DNA from: Bacteroidales bacterium 45-6
GTDB taxonomy: Bacteria; Bacteroidota; Bacteroidia; Bacteroidales; Dysgonomonadaceae
Direction of reading: 5' to 3'
NCBI GenBank assembly: GCA_001897035.1
Contig: MKRS01000578.1
Span: 1-6,521 of the forward strand
DNA: 6,521 bases
This document shows, one piece after another, positions 1 through 5,827 of the stretch. The notes under the pieces were generated by a model. It worked only from the letters and a program-made list of their open reading frames with translations. It did not search any database and was not told the DNA's origin. The position numbers were made by a program, and so were the translations under genes. Numbering within the stretch: position 1 is the first letter of the stretch; each line of letters begins with the position of its first letter.

Positions 1-1
1 C

Positions 2-790
2 TGGGTGTCCAGCACCGGCGTTAAAAATATTGACGGCACTCCCGGGGTATGGACAGGAGACGGATCGTTCCGCAACATCCCATACATGTACCAAACACCG
101 GAAGGACAACCGCTTGATTCGTATTACCTGATCAAGGCCGATGGCATTTTCCAAAGCGATGCGGAAGCAGCAGCTTATGTGAACAAGGACGGAAAACGCA
201 TCCAACCCAATGCTGTGGCTGGCGACTTGAAATTTGTGGACTCTAACGGAGATGGGGTCATCAGCGACAAAGACCGCCAATATATGGGCAACGCAACACC
301 CAAGACCACGTTTGCCTTCACTCTCGGGTTCACCTACAAGAAGCTTTCGGCCAGCGCCATGTTTCAAGGCGTGGGAGGTGCTCAAGCCTTGTACGTGGGA
401 AAATACATGCTCCTAAGCGATGTGGAAGGAAACTTCAACCGTTCGAATGAAATACTCAACGCCTGGAGCCCGACAAATACTTCCTCGAATATTCCACGCT
501 TGTCTAAATCGGATCCCAACGGAAACTTTGTGACACCCTCAAGCTGGTACCTCGAAAATGCTTCGTACCTCCGCCTCAAGAACCTGACAATTTCTTACGA
601 CTTGACAGACTTGCTGCGCAAATCGTCGCATCTCTCAGCCCGCAACAGCAGCATGTCGATGTATTTGAGCGGTGAAAACCTGCACACATTCACCAAATAT
701 TCCGGTATGGATCCCGAGACAGGCGGCTGGGACGGCCTGACTTATCCGGTATCACGTGTGTTTTCTGTTGGAGTCAAACTGACCTATTAA
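2..790 (+). CDS. SusC/RagA-family TonB-dependent outer-membrane receptor, C-terminal part (5' end outside the window)
   Basis: The reading frame is already open at the first full codon (TGG at 2-4) and runs 262 codons to TAA at 788-790, so this is the tail of a protein usually about 1000 residues long. It should form the last strands of a 22-stranded outer-membrane barrel that imports a ligand with TonB energy, lidded by the SusD lipoprotein encoded next. Visible family hallmarks are the GDLKFVDSNGDGVISDKDR block (residues about 74-92), a DxNGDGxI calcium-loop-like turn nearly universal in SusC C-termini, followed by YMGNATPK. Further on come the NAWSPTN...NIPRL segment (about 153-167), the NASYLRLKNLTISYDL strand (about 186-201), and the end YPVSRVFSVGVKLTY. 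That end has the terminal aromatic residue typical of BAM-inserted barrels. The plug, TonB box and any N-terminal carboxypeptidase-like domain lie upstream and cannot be judged. The family call is firm; the ligand is not readable here. Confidence 0.95.
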   Translation, partial: WVSSTGVKNIDGTPGVWTGDGSFRNIPYMYQTPEGQPLDSYYLIKADGIFQSDAEAAAYVNKDGKRIQPNAVAGDLKFVDSNGDGVISDKDRQYMGNATPKTTFAFTLGFTYKKLSASAMFQGVGGAQALYVGKYMLLSDVEGNFNRSNEILNAWSPTNTSSNIPRLSKSDPNGNFVTPSSWYLENASYLRLKNLTISYDLTDLLRKSSHLSARNSSMSMYLSGENLHTFTKYSGMDPETGGWDGLTYPVSRVFSVGVKLTY

Positions 791-826
791 TTTATAAATG
801 ATTCAAAACCAAGATTGTGAAACAAA

Positions 827-872
827 GCATGATTTTAGCAAATCACCAAAGACGATGATTCAAACATCATGC
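827..872 (+). repeat. 7-bp inverted repeat in the SusC-SusD spacer
   Basis: GCATGAT at 827-833 and ATCATGC at 866-872 form a perfect 7-bp inverted repeat with a 32-nt spacer. The same spacer also carries a 10-bp direct repeat, ATGATTCAAA at 798-807 and again at 855-864. The stem ends 36 nt before the chosen susD start and could fold in the mRNA between the two genes. It is short enough to occur by chance in AT-rich DNA and has no following U tract, so it is not a terminator. Confidence 0.25.
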
Positions 873-908
873 AGCGTTGCATACCACTTAATAGAAAAAA
901 TTAATCGT

Positions 909-2561
909 ATGAAAATCAATAAATACATATTCGCAATAGCTTTGTCCGGGCTGATGTTGAATTCCTGTACCGATTTCCTGGATGTGCAATCGGAAGGCTC
1001 CCCAACCACCACGTCCTACTTCACAAATGACAAGCAATCCATCGATGCCATTGCGGCATTGTACGATCCGCTTCATTCCGAAACGTCTTTCGGACGGAAT
1101 CTATTCTGGGAACAAGGGGCTGCCTGCGACGTGGTGTGGGGGCGCACACGTGGGTTCAACACCTTGGCCACCTTTGCCTATACAGGCGATGAAAGTCCGC
1201 TGACTGGAAATTTTGATCTCTTCTACCAAGTGATGGCACGTTCCAACTGGGTGATCGAGAAGCTGTTGGGAAAACAAAGCTCCACCACATTGACCAGCAT
1301 TGAGAAACGCAGCTTGGGTGAAGCCTTTTTCCTTCGGGGCATGGCCCATTTCTACATCGCCTATCGCTACGGCACCGACAAGCAGGGTGTCCCCTTCGTC
1401 CGCTACGAAGATTACCCGAACGGGTACGAAAATGACAATTCCATTCCAACGCAACAGGCATCGGTGGTGGACAACTACAAATACATCATCCAGGACATGG
1501 ACAATGCCATCAAATACCTTCCCAAGTTTGAGGAATACGGCGCTGCAGACCGGGGACGCGCCCACCAAGCGGCTGCCGTGGCCTACAAAGCCAAGGTGTA
1601 CGCCTATTGGTCCACCTGGGATGCTTCGCAATGGAGCAACGTGATTTCGATGGTGAATTCCCTCGAAAGCGATTACGGACGCGGCCTTGCCTCTTCTTTG
1701 AACGAATTCTTTTCTTCCGATTTTGCCAATTTCTGGAACAAGGAATACATCTGGTCGATTCCTTCCACCGGCGGATCCACTGGCGGAGGTAGCGAGTTTC
1801 CCGGTGTTGTGCTCGAAAACAAGGGATGGGGAAAATTCAATGGATGGGGACAAAACAAGCCCACCTACGACATCTACGAAGAGATGGCAAAAGATGGAGC
1901 CGGAAACGACCGCATCAAACGTTCGATCCTCGAATACAACCAGGAGTTCCAGTTCTGGGGAGAGACCCGCAAGTTCTACTCGGCATCCGATATTGAAGCT
2001 GGTTTCATGGTCAACAAATACATGGATCCCTTCAAATATGCCAATGCCGACCAAGCAGGCTACGTGAACACCAGCGGCGACTGGCCCACAGCACGGGTGA
2101 ATTTTCCGATCATCCGTTTTGCCGAGATGTTGTTGTTCCGCGCCGAAGCCTACCTGATGACAGGGCAGGCCGGTAAAGCCAGAACCGATCTCAACCGGAT
2201 ACGCACCCGCTCGAACCTTGCCCCTTTGGGAGACAACTACACGCCCACGATGGCCGACTTGTACCACGAGCGCCGTTGCGAATTGGCATTCGAATTCACC
2301 GACCACCTTTTCGACTTGAAACGTTGGCATCGCTCTTCCGACGCCATCATCAAGGCTTTGGCCGAGAAAGAGCTGAATGCGCATCCTCGTATCCGCAAAT
2401 ACAGCGACCGGACAAATCCTCTATCGACATTCGAAATCGCCGATTATGGAGATTATAAGAACAAGACGAAATATGACGATTACATGATGGTGTTTCCTTA
2501 TCCATCCAATCAGATTACAAAGTCGAATGGAAAGCTGAAACAAAACGACGGTTATAAGTAA
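909..2561 (+). CDS. SusD/RagB-family nutrient-binding outer-membrane lipoprotein
   Basis: Predicted 550-residue surface lipoprotein that caps the adjacent SusC barrel and binds the substrate. I start it at ATG 909 rather than the in-frame ATG at 798. Only the 909 start puts a lipoprotein signal peptide at the N-terminus: MKINKYIFAIALSGLMLNSC, with lipobox LNSC and acylated Cys20. The longer version would add 37 polar residues before it. SusD hallmarks are the TDFLDV mature start, the TPR-like helix EAFFLRGMAHFYIAYRYG (about 138-155), RGRAHQAAAVAYKAKVYAYW (about 215-234), and the C-terminal SusD block NFPIIRFAEMLLFRAEAYL (about 398-416). HERRCELAFEF follows at about 453-463, and the protein ends with FPYPSNQI...LKQNDGY, a variant of the family's usual P-P-E-N-LKQNPGY tail. 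A Gly/Ser-rich stretch (about 287-296, STGGSTGGGS) is likely an exposed loop. The gene starts 118 bp after susC and is surely co-transcribed with it. Length and motifs are normal for the family. Confidence 0.94.
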   Translation: MKINKYIFAIALSGLMLNSCTDFLDVQSEGSPTTTSYFTNDKQSIDAIAALYDPLHSETSFGRNLFWEQGAACDVVWGRTRGFNTLATFAYTGDESPLTGNFDLFYQVMARSNWVIEKLLGKQSSTTLTSIEKRSLGEAFFLRGMAHFYIAYRYGTDKQGVPFVRYEDYPNGYENDNSIPTQQASVVDNYKYIIQDMDNAIKYLPKFEEYGAADRGRAHQAAAVAYKAKVYAYWSTWDASQWSNVISMVNSLESDYGRGLASSLNEFFSSDFANFWNKEYIWSIPSTGGSTGGGSEFPGVVLENKGWGKFNGWGQNKPTYDIYEEMAKDGAGNDRIKRSILEYNQEFQFWGETRKFYSASDIEAGFMVNKYMDPFKYANADQAGYVNTSGDWPTARVNFPIIRFAEMLLFRAEAYLMTGQAGKARTDLNRIRTRSNLAPLGDNYTPTMADLYHERRCELAFEFTDHLFDLKRWHRSSDAIIKALAEKELNAHPRIRKYSDRTNPLSTFEIADYGDYKNKTKYDDYMMVFPYPSNQITKSNGKLKQNDGYK

Positions 2562-2593
2562 GGCCGAGGTAGCCATTTAAATAATTAGAAACC

Positions 2594-2641
2594 AAATAGC
2601 TGGAACAGAAGCGATACAACAAAGCTTTTGCCCAGCTATTT
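2594..2641 (+). terminator. Candidate hairpin/attenuator after susD
   Basis: AAATAGCTGG at 2594-2603 and CCAGCTATTT at 2632-2641 are perfect 10-bp reverse complements around a 28-nt loop. The 3' arm runs into a short T-rich stretch (TTTT at 2639-2642, then GTCCTTT). It begins 32 nt after the susD stop codon. The arms are perfect, but the loop is long and the U tract poor, so complete intrinsic termination is doubtful. Partial termination, or stabilisation of the 3' end of the susCD message, is more plausible; either would lower expression of the downstream phosphoesterases relative to the transporter. Confidence 0.4.
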
Positions 2642-2681
2642 TGTCCTTTCAATGAATTAAGTAAAAACGTATAAGCAGATA

Positions 2682-2704
2682 GCCAATAGCTTTTAGCCAT
2701 TGGC
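2682..2704 (+). other. Hairpin within the heptamer array (stem A)
   Basis: GCCAATAGC (2682-2690) and GCCATTGGC (2696-2704) pair over nine positions with one A-C mismatch around the loop TTTTA, followed by CTTTTC. It resembles a weak intrinsic terminator. It overlaps and competes with the longer stem 2687-2697/2723-2733. Confidence 0.35.
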
Positions 2705-2733
2705 CTTTTCTAACAGCTATCAGCTAAAGGCTA
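2687..2733 (+). other. Alternative longer stem within the heptamer array (stem B)
   Basis: Positions 2687-2697 pair with 2723-2733 over 11 consecutive positions, with a single T-G (U-G in RNA) wobble at 2691/2729, around a 25-nt loop. The 5' arm uses the same bases as both arms of the small 2682-2704 hairpin, so the two structures are mutually exclusive in RNA. This is directly visible as base complementarity; whether either forms in the cell is inference. Confidence 0.35.
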
Positions 2734-2736
2734 AGT

Positions 2737-2768
2737 CTTGCGTTAAAAAATAAGATAATCTATTTTAA
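2737..2768 (+). promoter_or_regulatory. Weak candidate Bacteroidota-type promoter before the phosphoesterase genes
   Basis: The AT-rich stretch before the fused phosphoesterase contains CTTG (2737-2740) and, after 20 bp, TATTTTAA (2761-2768). This loosely matches the sigma-ABfr pattern (TTTG near -33, TAnnTTTG near -7), with one mismatch in the first box and two in the second. It would place transcription start roughly 15-20 nt before the ATG at 2793. In DNA this AT-rich such matches are common, so this is only a suggestion that the enzyme genes may have their own promoter. Confidence 0.2.
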
Positions 2769-2792
2769 TCAGTACTTACATACACAAAAAAG

Positions 2793-4739
2793 ATGAATAT
2801 AAAAAACTTGCTATCGATTGCAGCTTTCGCTTGCATGGCTCCTTTCGGAAATACGCTCATGGCGCAATATCCGGTGAAAATCCACTCGCACAATGATTAC
2901 ACGCGCACCGTGCCTTTTTACGAAGCCTATGCACAGAAAATATATTCCATAGAAGTCGACATGTTCTATCGCGACGGGGAATTTTACGTGAGCCACGACG
3001 AGGTGGACATTCAGCCGCTAAAGACTTTCGAAGCCATGTACCTGCGCCCATTGTTGTCACTTTACGAGCTTAATAAAGGAAAAGCTTGGGCGGATTCCGA
3101 TCGCCCACTACAACTCGTTGTTGAAATCAAATCAGACAACACCGATGCCTTTATGGACGCTTTAGTGAAACTTTGCGGGAAATATCCTGAAGTTTTCAAC
3201 CCGAATGTCAATCCCAATGCGGTGCATATCGCCATCACGGGTCATGTGCCTTCTCCCGAGAAATTTTCTCAATACCCTTCTTACATCCTTTTCGATGGCA
3301 ACTTGGACGACAAATACACCGAAGAGCAGTTGAAGCAAGTCGCCATGTTCAGCCAAGACTTCAAGAGCCTCTCCCATTGGAACGGCAAAGGGTCGCTCGT
3401 GCGTGACGAAAAAGCCAAGGTGATGGCAGCCATCGACAAGGCACATGCTCAAAACAAGCCTATCCGCTTTTGGGGAGCACCCGACGGCATCACGGCTTGG
3501 AACACGTTCTATTGGTTGGGTGCGGATTACATCAACACCGACAAAGTGGAGCAGTGTGCCGAATTTTTCCGCGACTGGGAGAAAAAGAATTACGAGATTT
3601 CGGGCAAAAAGAAAACAGCACCGGAAGAGATTGTGAAAACAGACCGCCTCGACAAAACCACATACAACTTCGGCGGCTTCGACAACGAGAAAATGCAACT
3701 GACCGACACCATCGCCCCCTACATTCCCGCTTACCGGAACGATGGGGCCAACCTGCCCGTAAAAAACGTCATCCTTCTTATTGGAGACGGGATGGGACTG
3801 GCACAAGTCGCCGCTGCCGACCGTGTCAACCGGGGACTAACGATGCTCAAGATGAAATACATGGGGATGATGTGTACCTCCTCCAAAGACGCTTTCACCA
3901 CCGATTCGGCTGGTTCCGGAAGTGCCTTGTCCACGGGCAAGAAAAACTCCAACCGCCACATCTGCATGAGCGATGAAGGAGAGCCTTATCCCTTGCTGAC
4001 AGATTTTTTCTTGGACAAAAAAAGAGCCTGCGGGGTGGTCACCCTCGGCAATGTGGCGGACGCCACGCCAGCCGTCTTCTATGCACACAATCTGGAACGC
4101 GACGATGCCGACGGCATCACCCGTGAGCTGCTTAACGGCAAGCTGACAGTGCTCGCAGGCAGTGGCATGAACGTGTTCACCCAACGGCACGACAGCTTAA
4201 ACCTGATCGGGGAATTGAAAAAGAAGAATTACAACTTCATCACCAGCATCAACGATATGAACTTGAAGGCGGGAAAAGACATTTGCGTGGACGAAAGGAT
4301 GGGCGAAGCAGCAAACACCGAAAACATCGGATTACTGGCTCAAGCCACCCACAATACGATCCAAAAGCTGAACCAATCAAATCCCAATGGATTTTTCCTG
4401 ATGGTGGAAGGGGCTAAAATAGATTATGCCGGCCATGCCCGTTACCTTCCGGGATCCATCCTGGAAACGCTTAGCTTCGACCAAGCTGTGGCTGAGGCCT
4501 TGAAATTTGCCGACAAAAACGGACAAACCTTGGTCATCGTCACTGCCGACCACGAGACAGGCGGTCTAACCTTGATTGACGGCGACAACCAGACGGGACG
4601 CCTCACCGCCTATTATGTCACCGACGACCACACACCGATACTGATACCCGTCTTTGCCTATGGACCACAGGCTGACAAGTTCATCGGAAAATACTTCAAT
4701 TACGATATTCCACTAAAAATAAAATCAGCCATCAAATAG
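2793..4739 (+). CDS. Secreted bifunctional phosphoesterase: PI-PLC/GDPD-like phosphodiesterase domain fused to alkaline phosphatase
   Basis: A 648-residue exported protein with two catalytic domains. A signal peptide (residues 1-24, hydrophobic core then LMA|Q) predicts periplasmic export; there is no lipobox Cys. Residues about 28-265 resemble the TIM-barrel PI-PLC/GDPD superfamily (AIM6-like branch): HSHNDY (31-36), SIEVDMF (52-58, E54 and D56), VSHDE (66-70, H68), VVEIKS (109-114, E111), and a closing strand GADYINTD (243-250). Residues about 322-648 are an alkaline phosphatase with apparently all core residues: metal ligand D332 in LIGDGMG, nucleophile S372 in TTDSAGSG, D423/T425 in ADATP, likely phosphate-binding R436, E539/D544/H548 in VEGAKIDYAGH, D586/H587 in TADHETGG, and H613 before TPILIPVFAYGP. 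The Escherichia coli K328 position is Y545. The expected chemistry is diester cleavage followed by phosphate release. It lies 231 bp after susD and 11 bp before a second phosphoesterase. Domain calls are strong; substrate unknown. Confidence 0.92.
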   Translation: MNIKNLLSIAAFACMAPFGNTLMAQYPVKIHSHNDYTRTVPFYEAYAQKIYSIEVDMFYRDGEFYVSHDEVDIQPLKTFEAMYLRPLLSLYELNKGKAWADSDRPLQLVVEIKSDNTDAFMDALVKLCGKYPEVFNPNVNPNAVHIAITGHVPSPEKFSQYPSYILFDGNLDDKYTEEQLKQVAMFSQDFKSLSHWNGKGSLVRDEKAKVMAAIDKAHAQNKPIRFWGAPDGITAWNTFYWLGADYINTDKVEQCAEFFRDWEKKNYEISGKKKTAPEEIVKTDRLDKTTYNFGGFDNEKMQLTDTIAPYIPAYRNDGANLPVKNVILLIGDGMGLAQVAAADRVNRGLTMLKMKYMGMMCTSSKDAFTTDSAGSGSALSTGKKNSNRHICMSDEGEPYPLLTDFFLDKKRACGVVTLGNVADATPAVFYAHNLERDDADGITRELLNGKLTVLAGSGMNVFTQRHDSLNLIGELKKKNYNFITSINDMNLKAGKDICVDERMGEAANTENIGLLAQATHNTIQKLNQSNPNGFFLMVEGAKIDYAGHARYLPGSILETLSFDQAVAEALKFADKNGQTLVIVTADHETGGLTLIDGDNQTGRLTAYYVTDDHTPILIPVFAYGPQADKFIGKYFNYDIPLKIKSAIK

Positions 4740-4750
4740 AACACCGAAGG

Positions 4751-5749
4751 ATGAAAAAAACAGGATTATTAATGCTTCTTATGGCTTGCATAGCAACTAC
4801 TTATGCGCAGCATACATTGCTTTTCGGCAAAAACGGAAAGTTCAAGATCGTGCAGTTTACCGACATACACTACAAATGCAGTTCTACGGAATCGGCCAAA
4901 TCGATTGCCATGATGCAGCAGGTGCTTGATGCCGAAAAACCCGATTTGGTTGCCTTCACGGGAGATATTGTTACCAACACGCCCGCCCAACCCGGGTGGG
5001 ACGAGGTGCTGAAACCGGCCATAGATCGCAAAATACCTTATGCCGTGGTGTTGGGCAACCACGACGACGAACAAGATTGGACCCGCCAACAAATAATGGA
5101 TTATGTGATTCAGAAGCCATATTCCTTGTCAGAGAAAGGTCCAGCCTACTTGAAAGGGGTTGGAAATTATACTTTGGAGGTGAAAGATGAGACTGGAAAA
5201 ACCGGTGCCGTGCTATATTTTATGGACTCCAACGCCTACAACAACATCGGAGGACAAAAGGGATACGACTGGCTGGGAACCGACCAAGTGGATTGGTATG
5301 CGAAAAACAGCGCTTCGTTTACGAAACAAAACAGCGGCAAACCTTATCCTGCATTGGCTTTCTTCCACATTCCGTTGCAGGAATATGCCTTGCTTTCGGA
5401 CACAACGAAGAATTTTGTGAAGAAGAACACCGTTTTCGGTACAAGGAAAGAGCAAGAGTGCCCAGGCTTTCTCAACACGGGCATGTTCGCTTCCATGGTC
5501 GAACATGGGGACGTGATGGGTGTGTTTACTGGTCACGATCACAACAACGACTACATTGGCTACCTGAATGGGATATGCTTGGCCTACGGTCGTTTTTCGG
5601 GAAGCAAAACCACTTATACCAACATTGGATACGGAGCAAGGATTATTGAACTAACGAAATCGGAAAGGATCTTTGGCACGTGGATTCATGCCAGCGACGG
5701 GAGCATCCTCTATCGGGTAAAGTATCCTGATGCTTTTGTCTCCAAATAA
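4751..5749 (+). CDS. Secreted calcineurin-like metallophosphoesterase (Dcr2/purple-acid-phosphatase-like)
   Basis: A 332-residue exported phosphoesterase. The N-terminal 19 residues form a classical signal peptide ending TYA|Q, so it probably works in the periplasm. All metallophosphoesterase metal-binding motifs are present in order: FTDIH (D38, H40), TGDI (G71, D72), GNHDDE (N103, H104), FFHIPL (H206) and GHDHNN (H262, H264). They should hold a two-metal centre that hydrolyses phosphomonoesters or diesters. The opening KFKIVQFTDIHYK and the overall spacing resemble the Dcr2-type branch of the family. The gene begins 11 bp after the stop of the fused phosphatase, implying one transcript and a related substrate. 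GAAGG touches the ATG directly, too close to act as a normal Shine-Dalgarno. The C-terminus ends in a short extension (IIELTKSERIFGTWI onward) typical of strands that cap the fold. Preference for mono- or diesters cannot be told from these motifs. Confidence 0.92.
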   Translation: MKKTGLLMLLMACIATTYAQHTLLFGKNGKFKIVQFTDIHYKCSSTESAKSIAMMQQVLDAEKPDLVAFTGDIVTNTPAQPGWDEVLKPAIDRKIPYAVVLGNHDDEQDWTRQQIMDYVIQKPYSLSEKGPAYLKGVGNYTLEVKDETGKTGAVLYFMDSNAYNNIGGQKGYDWLGTDQVDWYAKNSASFTKQNSGKPYPALAFFHIPLQEYALLSDTTKNFVKKNTVFGTRKEQECPGFLNTGMFASMVEHGDVMGVFTGHDHNNDYIGYLNGICLAYGRFSGSKTTYTNIGYGARIIELTKSERIFGTWIHASDGSILYRVKYPDAFVSK

Positions 5750-5827
5750 GACCAAGAAGCGGAGAACACCCAAAAATGGATATTCCCCGCGATATTTTTA
5801 AACGAAGGTTTTTACAGTTTTTTTTTA
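5750..5827 (+). terminator. Convergent intergenic region with T-run, possible terminator
   Basis: The 75-bp space between the convergent metallophosphoesterase and prs genes is AT-rich and ends in nine T (5818-5826), which overlaps the prs stop codon. Upstream of it a small potential stem, AAAC/GTTT around GAAG (5800-5811), and AAAAAT...ATTTTT complementarity flanking the CCCCGCG patch (5772-5799) are visible. No GC-rich stem directly precedes the T-run, so a strong intrinsic terminator is not proven. Its position between convergent genes is the main argument. Confidence 0.3.

Larger units (their letters stand above)
2674..2735 (+). repeat. Degenerate 7-bp tandem array phased on AGC (about nine units)
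   Basis: Reading in steps of seven from 2674 gives units that nearly all start AGC or GGC: AGCAGAT (2674), AGCCAAT (2681), AGCTTTT (2688), AGCCATT (2695), GGCCTTT (2702). A degenerate 6-nt unit follows at 2709-2714, then AGCTATC (2715), AGCTAAA (2722) and GGCTAAG (2729). Positions 1-3 are conserved and 4-7 vary with a C/T bias at position 4. The region has no credible coding function. Because AGC...GCT is complementary, the array also folds into competing hairpins. Its function is unknown; it could be a decaying heptameric intergenic repeat, a protein-binding array, or the product of slippage. Confidence 0.5.

Noticed and set aside
798..908. Longer SusD start at 798
   Set aside because: It adds 37 polar residues before a perfect lipoprotein signal peptide and would prevent correct export.
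1101..2384. 427-codon open frame antisense to susD
   Set aside because: It lies wholly inside a well-supported SusD gene. Its translation shows no recognisable domain, and such long antisense frames arise from the codon bias of the real gene.
2515..2700. 61-codon minus-strand ORF overlapping the intergenic gap
   Set aside because: It spans the susD 3' end, the 10-bp hairpin and part of the heptamer array; it has no recognisable motif or initiation context.
2674..2735. CRISPR array or transposon end
   Set aside because: The units are 7 bp without spacers, and there is no transposase or target duplication nearby.
3162..3806. 214-codon antisense open frame inside the fused phosphoesterase gene
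   Set aside because: Shadow of a strongly supported coding sequence; its composition shows no domain-like pattern.
4746..4750. GAAGG as a Shine-Dalgarno for the metallophosphoesterase
   Set aside because: It abuts the ATG with no spacer, and Bacteroidota genes generally do not depend on this motif; translation is more likely coupled to the upstream gene or driven by an A-rich leader.
5779..5796. Direct repeat GATATT (5779-5784 and 5791-5796) in the convergent gap
   Set aside because: Only six bases in AT-rich DNA; expected by chance and not accompanied by any other signal.
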